The notes: a model not told the origin generated them from the sequence alone. Shown: positions 25,356 to 36,205, counted from the first letter of the stretch. The stretch is DNA of 64,000 nucleotides from Actinomycetospora corticicola (GCF_013409505.1 NZ_JACCBN010000001.1:5332001-5396000); one strand, 5' to 3'. Program-made: numbers and translations.

Positions 25356-26282
25356 GTGAGCGCCTCCGGCAGCGACGCCGGGCCCAGGCCCGCACGTCTC
25401 GACGTCGGCGTGGTCTCCGCCGGGCGGGTCGGCGCCGTGATGGGTGCCGCGCTGGCGGGCGCCGGTCACACGGTCGTCGCCGCGTCCGCCGTGTCGCGCG
25501 CCTCCCGGGCCCGCGCCGAGGCCCTGCTGCCCGGCGCCGAGATCCTCCCGCCGGACGAGGTCGTGCGCCGCTCGGACCTGGCCCTGCTCGCCGTGCCCGA
25601 CGACGTCCTGCCCGGCCTCGTGCGCGGGCTCGCCGCCTCGGAGTGCCTGCGGCCCGGCCAGATCCTCGTGCACACCTGCGGCTCCCACGGCGTCGGCGTA
25701 CTCGGCCCGGCCGCGGAGCACGACGTGCTGCCGATCGCCCTGCACCCGGCCATGACGATCACCGGCCGCCCGGAGGACGTCACCCGGCTCGCGGGCGCGT
25801 GCGTCGGGGTCACCGCGCACGACGGGCCGAGCGAGGACGCCGAGGCGGCCTGGCTCGTCGGCGAGGCGCTCGTCGTCGAGATCGGGGCGGAGCCCGTGCG
25901 CATCCCCGAGGCGATGCGCCCGCTCTACCACGCGGCCCTCGCCCACGGCGCGAACCACCTGATCACGCTGGTCCGGGAGGCCGCGGACCTGTTGCGCGAC
26001 GCGGGGATCGAGCCGGCCGAGCGGGTGCTCGCGCCGCTGCTGTCGGCCGCGCTCGACAACGCCCTGCGTCTCGGCGACCGCGCCCTCACCGGGCCTGTCG
26101 CGCGCGGCGACGCGGGCACCGTCGCCACCCACCTGCGCCACCTCGACGCACGGGCGCCGGAGTCGGCCGAGCTCTACCGCGCCCTCGCCCGCCGCACCGC
26201 CGAGCGCGCCCACTCCGGCGGGCTCATCGGCGACGACGAGTTCACCGCCGTCATCGACACCTTCGAGAGGCACACGCCGTGA
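25356..26282 (+). CDS. Rossmann-like and DUF2520 domain protein
   Basis: The 308-residue product has an N-terminal nucleotide-binding fold ([30 protein letters not shown]) and a C-terminal helical DUF2520 domain. The layout resembles ketopantoate reductase/NADP-dependent reductases. The family is regularly placed before panC (Rv3603c in mycobacteria), which suggests, but does not prove, a reductase role in pantothenate synthesis. It overlaps panC by 4 bp (GTGA). Confidence 0.88.
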   Translation: MSASGSDAGPRPARLDVGVVSAGRVGAVMGAALAGAGHTVVAASAVSRASRARAEALLPGAEILPPDEVVRRSDLALLAVPDDVLPGLVRGLAASECLRPGQILVHTCGSHGVGVLGPAAEHDVLPIALHPAMTITGRPEDVTRLAGACVGVTAHDGPSEDAEAAWLVGEALVVEIGAEPVRIPEAMRPLYHAALAHGANHLITLVREAADLLRDAGIEPAERVLAPLLSAALDNALRLGDRALTGPVARGDAGTVATHLRHLDARAPESAELYRALARRTAERAHSGGLIGDDEFTAVIDTFERHTP

Positions 26283-27196
26283 CCCGCCCCTCCAGCCTGC
26301 GCACGCACGACCTGCTCGGGCGCTCCAGGCCGAAGTACGCCAAGGACAACCTGACGGTCCACACCGACCCGAACACGCTGCGCCGCGTGACGAAGGCGAT
26401 GCGCGGGGGCGGCCGCCGGGTCACCCTGGTCCCGACGATGGGCGCGCTGCACGACGGCCACCGCGAGCTGATGCGCCGCGCCCGCTCGATCCCCGGCTCG
26501 TCCACCGTCGTCTCGATCTTCGTGAACCCGCGCCAGTTCGGGCCGACCGAGGACTTCGACCGCTACCCGCGCGCGTTCGAGGCCGACCTCGAGATGTGCC
26601 GCGAGGAGGGCGTCGAGCTGGCCTTCGCGCCCGACGTCGACACCATGTACCCCGCCGGGTTCACCACCTCGATCGACCCGGGCCCGCTCGGCGACCAGCT
26701 CGAGGGCGCCGCCCGTCCCGGCCACTTCGCCGGGATGCTCACGGTGGTCAACAAGCTGTTCGCGATCTGCGTGCCCGACGTCGCGTTCTTCGGGGAGAAG
26801 GACTACCAGCAGCTCGCCCTGATCAAGCGGATGGTGCGGGACCTCGACATCGACGTCCACGTCGTCGGTGTCCCCACCGTCCGCGAGACCGACGGGCTCG
26901 CACGGTCCAGCCGCAACGCCTACCTCGACGAGACCCAGCGGCAGCAGGCGGTCACGATCTCCGCCGCGCTGTCCGCCGGCCAGTACGCCGGGGAGCAGGG
27001 GCCGGGCGCGGTGGTGGCCGCGGCCCGCGAGGTGCTCGCGTCGGAGCCGGCGCTCGACGTCGACTACGTCGAGCTGCGCGACCCCGAGCTCGGACCCGCC
27101 CCGCAGATCGGCGACGCCCGCCTGCTCATCGCCGCCCGCCTGGGCGCCACCCGCCTGATCGACAACGCCCACGTCTCGGTGACGGAGAGAGTCTGA
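26279..27196 (+). CDS. panC: Pantothenate synthetase (pantoate-beta-alanine ligase)
   Basis: It joins pantoate and beta-alanine using ATP. The 305-residue product shows [15 protein letters not shown] (HIGH-type motif), [20 protein letters not shown], the [19 protein letters not shown] pocket, [19 protein letters not shown] and the KMSKS-equivalent [10 protein letters not shown]. The 40-residue N-terminal extension precedes the core. The stop overlaps the panD ATG. Confidence 0.96.
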   Translation: MTRPSSLRTHDLLGRSRPKYAKDNLTVHTDPNTLRRVTKAMRGGGRRVTLVPTMGALHDGHRELMRRARSIPGSSTVVSIFVNPRQFGPTEDFDRYPRAFEADLEMCREEGVELAFAPDVDTMYPAGFTTSIDPGPLGDQLEGAARPGHFAGMLTVVNKLFAICVPDVAFFGEKDYQQLALIKRMVRDLDIDVHVVGVPTVRETDGLARSSRNAYLDETQRQQAVTISAALSAGQYAGEQGPGAVVAAAREVLASEPALDVDYVELRDPELGPAPQIGDARLLIAARLGATRLIDNAHVSVTERV

Positions 27197-27630
27197 TGCT
27201 GCGCACGATGCTCAAGTCCAAGATCCACCGGGCGACGGTCACCGACGCGGACCTGCACTACGTCGGGTCGGTCACCGTCGACACCGACCTGATGGCGGCG
27301 GCCGACCTGCTCGAGGGCGAGCAGGTCGCGATCGTCGACGTCACCAACGGCGCCCGCCTGGAGACCTACGTGATCCCCGGCGAGGCCGGCTCCGGCGTCA
27401 TCGGGATCAACGGCGCCGCCGCGCACCTCGTGCACCCCGGCGACCTCGTCATCCTCATCGCCTACGGGCAGATGGACGACGCCGAGGCCCGCGCCTACGC
27501 CCCGCGCGTCGTGTTCGTCGACGATCGCAACCGCGTCCTCGACCAGGGCTCCGACCCCGCGTACGTGCCGGCCGACGCCCCCGAGGCGTCGCTGCTGGTC
27601 CCGGGCACGCGGGCCGCCGCCCTGAACTGA
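27196..27630 (+). CDS. panD: Aspartate 1-decarboxylase
   Basis: It makes beta-alanine from aspartate for pantothenate. The 144-residue pro-enzyme has the self-cleavage site Gly24-Ser25 (HYVGSVTVD), where Ser25 becomes the pyruvoyl group. It also has the conserved Lys9 ([12 protein letters not shown]), NGAR(L)ETY and INGAAAHLV motifs. Its ATG overlaps the panC stop. The following coaX starts 14 nt after panD. Confidence 0.96.
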   Translation: MLRTMLKSKIHRATVTDADLHYVGSVTVDTDLMAAADLLEGEQVAIVDVTNGARLETYVIPGEAGSGVIGINGAAAHLVHPGDLVILIAYGQMDDAEARAYAPRVVFVDDRNRVLDQGSDPAYVPADAPEASLLVPGTRAAALN

Positions 27631-27644
27631 CGCCGGAGGGTCTG

Positions 27645-28493
27645 GTGCTGCTCTGCATCGACGTCGGCAACACGCAGACGGCACTGGCGCTCTACCCGTC
27701 GTCGGGAGAGGTTCCCGACGACGGGGCCGCGGTCGCCTCCCGCTGGGACGCGCGCATCCGCACCGAGCGGCGGGCCACCGCCGACGAGCTCGCGCTGAGC
27801 GTGCGCGGGATGCTCGGGCCGCTGCTCGCGCAGGTCGACGGCGTCGCGGCGCTCTCGACCGTCCCCGCCCTGCTCCGCGAGCTGCGCGGCATGCTCGACC
27901 GGCACTTCCCCGGGGTCGCCCGGGTGCTCGTCGAGCCCGGGGTGCGGACCGGGGTGCCGCTGCTCGTCGACAACCCCAAGGAGGTCGGCGCCGACCGGGT
28001 GGTGCAGGCCCTCGCGGCGCACCAGCGCGTCGGCGGTCCGTGCGTGGTGGTGACCTTCGGGACCTCCACGACGGTCGACGGCGTCTCCGCCGCGGGCGAG
28101 TTCCTCGGCGGGGCGCTCGCCGCGGGCGTCGCGGTGTCGGCGGACGCGCTGGCGGTGCGCGCGGCCGGGCTGCGCCCCGTGGAGCTCGTGGCGCCGCGGA
28201 CCGTGCTCGGGCGCTCGACCGTGGAGAGCATGCAGGCGGGCCTCGTGCTCGGCGCCGCCGCGATGGTCGACGGGCTCGTCCGCCGGATCGGCGAGGAGAT
28301 CGCGGCGAAGGACACGGCGGGCCGGGGTCCCGTGGCCGTGGTCGCCTGCGGTGGCCTCGCCCCGGTCGTCGCGCCGGAGTGCACGACGATCACGCACCAC
28401 GTCCCCGACCTCACGCTGCAGGGCCTGCGTCTGGTCTTCGGTCGGGTCCAGGAGGCGGCGCGTGCCCGCGAGGAGCGCCGCACCCGGCGGTGA
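27645..28493 (+). CDS. coaX: Type III pantothenate kinase-like protein (CoaX), DFG Asp replaced
   Basis: CoaX phosphorylates pantothenate, the first CoA step. The 282-residue ASKHA-fold product keeps IDVGNTQT (Asp6), LVDNPKEVGADRVV (Asp117), FLGGALAAGVAVS and the LQGLRLVFGR tail. In the third motif, normally VVDFGT(A/S), it reads VVTFGTSTTVD, with Thr137 in place of Asp. This might impair catalysis, leaving CoaA as the working kinase, but the effect is inferred. GTG start preceded by CCGGAGGG. Confidence 0.9.
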   Translation: MLLCIDVGNTQTALALYPSSGEVPDDGAAVASRWDARIRTERRATADELALSVRGMLGPLLAQVDGVAALSTVPALLRELRGMLDRHFPGVARVLVEPGVRTGVPLLVDNPKEVGADRVVQALAAHQRVGGPCVVVTFGTSTTVDGVSAAGEFLGGALAAGVAVSADALAVRAAGLRPVELVAPRTVLGRSTVESMQAGLVLGAAAMVDGLVRRIGEEIAAKDTAGRGPVAVVACGGLAPVVAPECTTITHHVPDLTLQGLRLVFGRVQEAARAREERRTRR

Positions 28494-28725
28494 CGGTGGC
28501 AGCACGGCCGGCGCGACCGGCGCCGACCGTGTGCGTCGCGCACTGCGAGGTCTCGCCGGGCACGAGCGTGGTCGGCTACGTGCGCACCAGCCCGACGACG
28601 GCGGCACCGACGAGTCCGCCGCCGGTCAGCGTGAACGAGACGACGCCCAGCACCTGATGCCACGCGCGTGTCCGCGTCGGCGCCGCTGTGCCGCGTGCGA
28701 TGCGCGACCACACCGAGCACATCCG
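28494..28725. other. Intergenic gap after coaX, no supported gene
   Basis: On the minus strand a short hydrophobic frame ends at 28576 (about 24 residues, LGVVSFTLTGGGLVGAAVVG). It has no convincing start or partner. No lysS sequence is visible here, although lysS follows coaX in the mycobacterial order. Confidence 0.5.
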
Positions 28726-29712
28726 TCAGGTGGCAGTCCGGTTCGTCGCCGTCCGCGGCGACGCCCGGTAGGTGCGGCGGTAGGCGACCGGGGAGAGCCC
28801 GACGTCCGCGGCGAGGTGCGCACGCAGAGACGACGTCGTGCCCAGGCCGGCGTCGGCGGCGACCCGGTCGATCGCGAGGTCGGTGGACTCCAGCAGGTGC
28901 CGCGCGTGCGCGATCCGCTGCGCGAGGATCCACGCGTGCGGTGACGTGCCGGTCTCGGCGCGGAAGCGGCGGGCGAAGGTCCGCGGGCTCATGGCCGCGT
29001 GCCGGGCGAGGGTCGCGACGTCGAGCGGCTCGGACAGCCGCTCCCGGGCCCAGGTCCGGGTGGGGCCGGTGGACCCGTCGTCGTCGACGGGCACCGGCCG
29101 CTCGATGAACTGTGCCTGCCCGCCGTCGCGCCACGGCGCCACCACGAGGTGCCGGGCGACCTCGTTGGCCACCGCCGCGCCGTGGTCGCGGCGCACCACG
29201 TGCAGACAGAGGTCGAGGCCCGCAGCGAGTCCGGCGGAGGTCGCGAGGTCGCCCTCGTCGACGAACAGCACGTCCTCGTCGACCTCGACGTCCGGGTAGA
29301 GCCGCCGGAACTGGGCGGCGCGGGCCCAGTGCGTGGTGGCCCGGCGCCCCGCGAGCCGTCCGGCCGCGGCGAGCACGAAGGCGCCGGTGCAGATCGACAT
29401 CCAGCGGGCGCCCTCCGGCACCCGCGCCAGCGCCTCGTGCACCTCCGCCGGGAGCACGCCGTCCCGCCGGGCCGGGACGAAGTGCGTCCCGGGCACGAGC
29501 ACGGTGTCGGCGGCCGCGAGGGCCTCCGGCCCGTGCTCGACGTGCAGTGCGTAGCCCGCCGTCGTCGGGACCGGCCCGGGTGCCAGGCCGCACACACGGA
29601 CGTCGTAGAGCGGCTCGCAGTCGCGCTCGGCGGTGCCGAAGACCTGCGGCGGGATCGCGAGGTCGAAGCCGACCACCGGGGGCAGCGCGAGCACGGCGAC
29701 GACGTGGGTCAT
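28726..29712 (-). CDS. GlxA-family transcriptional regulator (DJ-1/PfpI + AraC HTH)
   Basis: The 328-residue product has an N-terminal amidotransferase-like sensor domain (VVAVLALPPVVGFDLAIPPQVF ... STGAFVLAAAG-type nucleophile elbow, here SICTGAFVLAAAGRLAGRRATTHW). The C-terminal AraC domain reads TLARHAAMSPRTFARRFRAETGTSPHAWILAQRIAHARHLLESTDLAIDRVAADAGL. The ATG at 29712 lies 6 nt after CAGAAT, a possible -10. It faces the MFS gene head to head (72-bp gap) and probably controls it. Confidence 0.92.
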   Translation of the reverse strand: MTHVVAVLALPPVVGFDLAIPPQVFGTAERDCEPLYDVRVCGLAPGPVPTTAGYALHVEHGPEALAAADTVLVPGTHFVPARRDGVLPAEVHEALARVPEGARWMSICTGAFVLAAAGRLAGRRATTHWARAAQFRRLYPDVEVDEDVLFVDEGDLATSAGLAAGLDLCLHVVRRDHGAAVANEVARHLVVAPWRDGGQAQFIERPVPVDDDGSTGPTRTWARERLSEPLDVATLARHAAMSPRTFARRFRAETGTSPHAWILAQRIAHARHLLESTDLAIDRVAADAGLGTTSSLRAHLAADVGLSPVAYRRTYRASPRTATNRTAT

Positions 29713-29784
29713 GGCCGGATTCTGGCATCTCGTGGCGTTCCTGCCACTGGTCCGCTCCGGGAACGCCGGGCATCCTCTCTCCTC

Positions 29785-31089
29785 GTGACCGACGTCAGCG
29801 CGCCGGAGACCCGGCGAACGCGCTCCTCGTGGTGGCCGTGGGCCGTCGCCGCGACCGCCTTCGTCGCCCTCATGGGCGCCGCGGGCTTCCGCTCCGCGCC
29901 CGGCGTGCTGATCGCGCCGCTGCACGAGGAGTTCGGGTGGTCGACGGCCACGATCTCCACGGCGGTGTCGATCAACCTCGTGCTCTACGGCGTCATCTCC
30001 CCGTTCGCGGCCGCGCTGATGGAGCGGTTCGGTATGCGCCGGGTGGTCGGCGGGGCGCTGCTCCTCGTCGCGGCCGGGAGCGGGCTGACGGTGTGGATGA
30101 CCCAGGTCTGGCAGCTGATGCTGCTGTGGGGGGTGCTCGTCGGGGTGGGCACCGGCTCGATGGCGCTCGCGTTCGTCGCGACCGTCACCGGTCGCTGGTT
30201 CGTCCGGCGCCGCGGGCTCGTCAGCGGGGTCCTGACGGCGGCGCAGGCCGCGGGCGGCCTCGTGTTCCTGCCGCTCATGGCGGCGCTGTCGGAGAGCGTC
30301 GGGTGGCGGGCGGCCTCGCTGGTGGTGGCGGCGGGCGCGCTCGTCGTCGTCCCGGTGGTGATCCTGTTCCTGCGGGACTCGCCGTCCGACGTCGGCACCG
30401 TCGCGCACGGCGCCGACCCCGGCTCCGTCGCGGCCGCTCTCCCGACGCCGGGTGCCTCGGGCGGTGCGGCCCGCCGCGCGGTCTCCGTGCTCGGCGAGGC
30501 GGTCCGCACCCGCACGTTCTGGCTGCTCGCCGGCGGGTTCGCGATCTGCGGCGCGACGACCGTGGGGCTGCTCGGGACACACTTCGTCCCCGCTGCGCAC
30601 GACCACGGGATGCCGGCGACCACCGCGGCGGGCCTGCTCGCGGTGGTCGGGGTCTTCGACGTGGCCGGGACGATCCTGTCGGGCTGGCTCACCGACCGGT
30701 GGGACCCGCGACGGCTGCTCGCCGTCTACTACGTGCTGCGCGGCGCGTCGCTGCTCGTGCTCCCGCTGCTGCTCGCCCCCACCGCGATCCCGCCCATGTG
30801 GGCCTTCATCGTGTTCTACGGGCTGGACTGGGTGGCGACCGTGCCGCCGACCGTGGCGCTCTGCCGGGAGTGGTTCGGCGACCGCGGGCCGATCGTGTTC
30901 GGCTGGGTCTTCGCCTCGCACCAGATCGGCTCCGCCATCGCCGCGTTCGGCGCGGGCGTCATCCGGGACACCACGGGCAGCTACGACGGCGCCTGGTGGG
31001 GCGCGGGGGCGCTCTGCCTGGTCGCGGCGGTGCTGTCCCTGGCGATCACGCGGGCGGTGACCCGGTCGGAGCCGGTCGGCGCCGGCTGA
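29785..31089 (+). CDS. MFS transporter (12-TM, oxalate/formate or monocarboxylate-like)
   Basis: The 434-residue product has about 12 membrane helices. Signatures are FRSAPGVLIAPLHEEFGWSTATIS in the first helices, MERFGMRRVVGG in loop 2-3, TGRWFVRRRGLVSGVLTAAQAAGG, and SGWLTDRWDPRRLLAVYY in loop 8-9. This fits the OFA/MCT branch of organic-acid or small-metabolite carriers; the substrate cannot be read from the sequence. GTG start; divergent from the GlxA-type regulator. Confidence 0.9.
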   Translation: MTDVSAPETRRTRSSWWPWAVAATAFVALMGAAGFRSAPGVLIAPLHEEFGWSTATISTAVSINLVLYGVISPFAAALMERFGMRRVVGGALLLVAAGSGLTVWMTQVWQLMLLWGVLVGVGTGSMALAFVATVTGRWFVRRRGLVSGVLTAAQAAGGLVFLPLMAALSESVGWRAASLVVAAGALVVVPVVILFLRDSPSDVGTVAHGADPGSVAAALPTPGASGGAARRAVSVLGEAVRTRTFWLLAGGFAICGATTVGLLGTHFVPAAHDHGMPATTAAGLLAVVGVFDVAGTILSGWLTDRWDPRRLLAVYYVLRGASLLVLPLLLAPTAIPPMWAFIVFYGLDWVATVPPTVALCREWFGDRGPIVFGWVFASHQIGSAIAAFGAGVIRDTTGSYDGAWWGAGALCLVAAVLSLAITRAVTRSEPVGAG

Positions 31090-31122
31090 CCCGCGACCCG
31101 TCGTCGGGAGCCCGGGGTGCGA

Positions 31123-32607
31123 TCAGGGTGCGCCGGCGGCCTCGTCCGGCAGCTCGGCGTGCCGGGGATCGCTCACGGGCAGCAGGTGGCGCAGGCGCTC
31201 GACGAGTTCGAGGTCGTCGCGACCGGCCGGAGTCCGGGCCAGGGCCCAGAGGGCGGCGGTGTCGCCCGCGCGCAGGACCGCGCGGCGGACCCCGACGTCG
31301 AGCTCGTCGCGTAGTGCCCGGATGCCGGGGGCGTCGGAGGTCGGCAGCAGCTCCCCGCGCCCGACCAGGGCGGTGTCGGGCACGGCGCCGGACCGTAGGG
31401 CGTCGCGCAACGTCAGGAAGTCGGCGTCGACGCGGGCCTCGATCCGATAGGGCTGCGTCTTGACCACCCCCGCGCCGTTGGGGAGCGACTCGAGCAGGTG
31501 GCGCAGGCGGTGCATCTCGGCGCGCACCGTGACGGGATTGCCGCGCTCGCCGTAGATCTCGAGGGCGAGCGCGTCGGCGGAGAGGCCCTCGGGGTGCAGG
31601 GCGAGCAGGGCGAGCAGCTCGGCGTGGCGGGCGCCGAGTCGGACCGGCCGTCCGTCGAGCCGCGCGACCGGGCGCGGGACGCCGAGGAAGGGCAGCGCGA
31701 GCGTCGGGCGGCCCCGCATCCCGGACGGGCGCTCGAGGCGGAGCAGCCAACCCTCGGCGAGGGGCTCGACGACGCCCTCGCCGTGCTCGCCGAGCGAGAC
31801 CCGGTCGCCGGCCCCGGGCAGCACGATCCGGTCGTCGATCCAGCCGTGCGGGGTGGCGGCGAGCACCCGGCCCGCCGGGCTGAGCAGCGCGCCGGGCGCG
31901 TCGAGACCGGAGAGGTGGGGGAGGTTCAGCGTGCGCAGTCGCTCGTCGCGGATCGCCTGGCGGGTGGCGAGGTGGTTCTCCGCGAGCCGCGCCGCCGCCG
32001 TGACCAGCGCCAACGTGCTCGGGTGGAACGTGCGGACCGGGCCGGTGAGGTCGACCGCGCCCACCGCCTCCCCGGTGTCGGGATCGTGGATCGGCGCGGC
32101 CGCACAGGTGAACCGGTGGTACTGCGCGACGAGGTGCTCCGAGGAGTGGATCTGCACCGCGGCGTCCGAGGCGAGGGACGTGCCCATCGCGTTCGTGCCG
32201 GCAGAGTCCTCGCTCCAGCGGAACCCCTCGGCGAGCTCGAGGTCGTCGGCCAGGTGCAGCATCCCGGCCGCACCCTCCCGCCACAGGATGTGGCCCTGGG
32301 CATCGGTGACGATCATGACGTGCATCGCCTCGTCGGCGATCTCGAGCAACGTGGTGCGCAGCAGCGGGAGCACGGGGGAGAGCGGGTGGTGCTCGCGGAC
32401 CGCCGCGAGCTCGCCGTCGTCGAACACGTGGGCAGGGGCGCCGTGCTCGGGATCGACGCGGGCGGCCAGCGAGCGGCGCCAGGAGTCCGAGACGACCGAC
32501 CGCGGGTCGACCTCGGCGCGTCCCCCGCCCAGCACGGCGTCGCGCACGCGCGCGAGGACGGCCGCCCGCTCGACCGGGTCCCCCCAGCCGTCCACGTGTC
32601 CCGTCAT
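31123..32607 (-). CDS. GAF-domain transcriptional regulator (AcoR N-half with C-terminal winged helix)
   Basis: The 494-residue product begins like AcoR/FhlA sensors: VVSDSWRRSLAARVDPEHGAP, a GAF-type sensor with ILWREGAAGMLHLADDLELAEGFRWSEDSAGTNAMGTSLA, and AAPIHDPDTGEAVGAVDLTGP. There is no sigma-54 AAA+ domain. The C-terminal part (about 335-400) is a winged helix of OmpR/BTAD type (LGARHAELLALLALHPEGLSADALALEIYGERGNPVTVRAEMHRLRHLLESLP). Such proteins regulate adjacent acetaldehyde dehydrogenase genes in actinobacteria. It is divergent from the ALDH gene and most likely activates it. Confidence 0.88.
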   Translation of the reverse strand: MTGHVDGWGDPVERAAVLARVRDAVLGGGRAEVDPRSVVSDSWRRSLAARVDPEHGAPAHVFDDGELAAVREHHPLSPVLPLLRTTLLEIADEAMHVMIVTDAQGHILWREGAAGMLHLADDLELAEGFRWSEDSAGTNAMGTSLASDAAVQIHSSEHLVAQYHRFTCAAAPIHDPDTGEAVGAVDLTGPVRTFHPSTLALVTAAARLAENHLATRQAIRDERLRTLNLPHLSGLDAPGALLSPAGRVLAATPHGWIDDRIVLPGAGDRVSLGEHGEGVVEPLAEGWLLRLERPSGMRGRPTLALPFLGVPRPVARLDGRPVRLGARHAELLALLALHPEGLSADALALEIYGERGNPVTVRAEMHRLRHLLESLPNGAGVVKTQPYRIEARVDADFLTLRDALRSGAVPDTALVGRGELLPTSDAPGIRALRDELDVGVRRAVLRAGDTAALWALARTPAGRDDLELVERLRHLLPVSDPRHAELPDEAAGAP

Positions 32608-32710
32608 CCACCACCCCGTGGACCTCTCCCGCAGCCCCGGCGGGCCGAACGTCCATCGTGCGCCCGATCACGCGGTGAGGCAACCCTTACTCGAACGGTG
32701 CAGAGCCCCT

Positions 32711-32750
32711 CATCTGCGGGCACAGGCCGTCCGCGCTGCTCGCATCTGCG
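32711..32750. promoter_or_regulatory. Direct repeat CATCTGCGnGCA x2, candidate activator site for the ALDH promoter
   Basis: Copies start at 32711 and 32743, 32 bp apart (about three helical turns), on the same strand. They lie upstream of a possible -10 (TAGCGT, 32779-32784) in the 261-bp divergent region. This fits an upstream activating site for the GAF regulator, but binding is inferred. Confidence 0.4.
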
Positions 32751-32868
32751 TGCAACGTCCGTGCAACCCCTGCGCTCATAGCGTCCTGGGTCACAGGGGC
32801 GAGGCCCGCCGTGCGGCGCCGCCCCTCCGAAGGAACAGGCACGGCCGACCACTTTGGGAGGACCAACG

Positions 32869-34392
<1,524 letters not shown>

Positions 34393-34427
34393 TCGAGCCC
34401 GCGCCGACGAGAACCGGGAGGCCTCCG

Positions 34428-34868
34428 ATGAGCGAGATCAGCACGAGTACCGACGTCACCGAGACGGTGCCGGAGGTGCCCGGATCGGGGACGACCGCGC
34501 GGGTCGCGCTGTCGCCGCAGGCGGCCGAGCTGCTCGTGACGCTGACCGACCTCCACGGCCCGTTGATGTTCCACCAGTCCGGCGGATGCTGCGACGGCAG
34601 TGCCCCGATGTGCTATCCGGACGGGGACTTCAAACTCGGCGGGCAGGACGTCCACCTCGGGGATCTCGAGGTGGCCGGGCTGGAGAAGCCGATCGGGTTC
34701 CACATGTCGGCGTCGCAGTTCGAGTACTGGAAGCACACCCACCTCACCGTCGACGTCGTCAAGGGACGCGGGAGCGGATTCAGCGTCGAGGCGCCCGAGG
34801 GCGTCCGGTTCATCATCCGCTCGCGCCTGTTCACCGACGACGAGTGGCGGGCGCTCGAGGGGGCCTGA
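34428..34868 (+). CDS. DUF779 protein (ALDH partner)
   Basis: The 146-residue product carries the DUF779 core FHQSGGCCDGSAPMCYPDGDFKLGGQDVHLG with Cys54, Cys55 and Cys62. The middle FHMSASQFEYWKHTHLTVDVVKGRGSGFSVE and a late GVRFIIRSRLFTDDE follow. The family is nearly always next to acetaldehyde dehydrogenase. The cysteines suggest metal binding or a redox/maturation role, which is not proven. It starts 35 bp after the ALDH stop. Confidence 0.93.
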   Translation: MSEISTSTDVTETVPEVPGSGTTARVALSPQAAELLVTLTDLHGPLMFHQSGGCCDGSAPMCYPDGDFKLGGQDVHLGDLEVAGLEKPIGFHMSASQFEYWKHTHLTVDVVKGRGSGFSVEAPEGVRFIIRSRLFTDDEWRALEGA

Positions 34869-34885
34869 GGCTTCCGCGCACGACC

Positions 34886-34929
34886 GCACGAGGGGCACCC
34901 TGGCCGACGGGCCGGGGTGCCCTTCGTGC
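34886..34929. terminator. Terminator hairpin after DUF779 gene
   Basis: GCACGAGGGGCACCC (34886-34900) pairs with GGGTGCCCTTCGTGC (34915-34929) with one wobble. It sits between DUF779 and the isochorismatase-like gene, so the latter may be expressed separately or only partly with the ALDH unit. Confidence 0.75.
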
Positions 34930-34960
34930 GTCCGCACCGTCTCGACGAGGAGAACAGACC

Positions 34961-35560
34961 GTGACCGAAGCCAGCACCACGCTCCGCGAGCTGACCGGGA
35001 TGCCCGGAGACCCGGCGTCCCTGACCGGCTCCGCGCTGGTGATGATCGACCTGCAGAACACCTACACCCACGGCGTGATGGCGCTGGAGAACGTGGAGCC
35101 CGCCATCGAGGAGGCCGCCCGCCTGCTCGAGCGTGCGCGCGCCGCCGGGTCGACGATCGTGCACGTCCAGCACGAGGCGGGCGCCGGCACGCCCTACGAC
35201 ACGAACGCCGAGATCGGCGCGATCGTCGCCGCGGTCGCCCCGCGGGACGGTGAGCACCGGGTGGTGAAGAACTTCCCGAGCTCGTTCGTGAACACCGACC
35301 TCGAGGAGTACCTGCGGGGCGCCGGTGTCACGAATCTCGTGCTCGCGGGGTTCATGACGCACATGTGCGTCAACTCGACCGCGCGCAGCGCGTTCAACCT
35401 CGGCTTCGCCCCGACCGTCGTGGCGGGCGCCACGGCCACCCGTGCGTTGCCCGGTCCGGACGGCGTCGTGGAGGCCTCGGCGTTGCAGTCCGCGAGTCTC
35501 GCCGCCCTGTCCGACATGTTCGCGGTGGTCGTTCCCGACTCGTCGGCCGTTCCCGACTGA
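34961..35560 (+). CDS. Isochorismatase-like cysteine hydrolase
   Basis: The 199-residue product has the catalytic triad of the family: Asp30 (LVMIDLQNTY), Lys103 (VVKNFPSSF) and Cys136 (MTHMCVNSTARSAF), with the preceding cis-peptide region. Members hydrolyse amides, for example nicotinamide, ureidoacrylate or N-carbamoyl compounds; the substrate here is unknown. The GTG follows a GAGGAG ribosome site. Confidence 0.92.
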   Translation: MTEASTTLRELTGMPGDPASLTGSALVMIDLQNTYTHGVMALENVEPAIEEAARLLERARAAGSTIVHVQHEAGAGTPYDTNAEIGAIVAAVAPRDGEHRVVKNFPSSFVNTDLEEYLRGAGVTNLVLAGFMTHMCVNSTARSAFNLGFAPTVVAGATATRALPGPDGVVEASALQSASLAALSDMFAVVVPDSSAVPD

Positions 35561-35586
35561 GTCGTTCACGACTTCCACACCATTCC

Positions 35587-35669
35587 ATTGTGCGCGGGGC
35601 GTCACGGTGGACCCGCCTCGACACGGCGACGCGCGCACAATTACGCTGCGCCGCGAACCATTCCGGTTC
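35587..35669. promoter_or_regulatory. Inverted repeats upstream of lsr2
   Basis: ATTGTGCGCG (35587-35596) and CGCGCACAAT (35632-35641) are exact 10-bp inverted arms 35 bp apart. A second pair, GAACC-attcc-GGTTC, lies at 35655-35669. The segment is more AT-rich than its surroundings. These are candidate autoregulatory or looping sites for Lsr2 or another nucleoid protein. Confidence 0.4.
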
Positions 35670-35725
35670 ACGGCGCGCGGGGACGCGTGACCGCCGTTCG
35701 GGGGGTCGTGGAAGGAATTCATCGC

Positions 35726-36097
35726 GTGGCGCAGAAAGTGGTCGTGAGCCTCGTCGACGACCTCGACGAGACCGAGGCCGACGAGACCGTCGAGTTCGGT
35801 ATCGACGGGACGACGTACGAGATCGACCTGTCGGACGCGAATGCCTCGAAGCTCCGCGACGAGCTCGCCGACTACGTGGCGCACGCCCGCAAGGTGTCGG
35901 GCCGTCGTCGTTCGGGCGGGGCGCGCGCCGCAGCGGCCCCGGCCGCACCGGTGCGCAAGGGCGGTGGCCGTGCGTCGGTCGACCGCGAGCAGAACCAGGC
36001 CATCCGGGAATGGGCGCGCAAGAACGACTTCACCGTCTCCGAGCGCGGCCGCATCCCCTCCGAGGTCAGCGAGGCCTACCACAAGGCCCACGCCTGA
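35726..36097 (+). CDS. lsr2: Lsr2 nucleoid-associated protein
   Basis: This is an H-NS-like xenogeneic silencer that bridges AT-rich DNA. The 123-residue product has the N-terminal dimerisation domain ([34 protein letters not shown]), a basic Ala-rich linker and the C-terminal DNA-binding domain ([28 protein letters not shown]). The AT-hook-like Arg-Gly-Arg is at 107-109. The GTG follows GGAAGGA. A palindrome ACGGACG-ggc-CGTCCGT lies shortly after the stop. Confidence 0.96.
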   Translation: MAQKVVVSLVDDLDETEADETVEFGIDGTTYEIDLSDANASKLRDELADYVAHARKVSGRRRSGGARAAAAPAAPVRKGGGRASVDREQNQAIREWARKNDFTVSERGRIPSEVSEAYHKAHA

Positions 36098-36192
36098 TCC
36101 CGACGCTCCACCACGGACGGGCCGTCCGTCACCTCCCAGCGGTGGCGGGCGGCCCGTTCGTCGTCCCGGGAACCACTGCCGCGCTCAGGTCG

Positions 36193-36198
36193 TACGCT
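36193..36198 (+). promoter_or_regulatory. -10 box (TACGCT), leaderless promoter of marR/glycosyltransferase unit
   Basis: The hexamer ends 7 nt before the ATG at 36206. The alternative ATG at 36200 would lie only 1 nt after it, which favours 36206. Confidence 0.55.
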
Positions 36199-36205
36199 GA
36201 TGTTT

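Noticed and set aside
28576-28650. Short hydrophobic minus-strand frame between coaX and the GlxA-type gene
   Set aside because: About 24 residues, no convincing start, ribosome site or partner. It could be chance.
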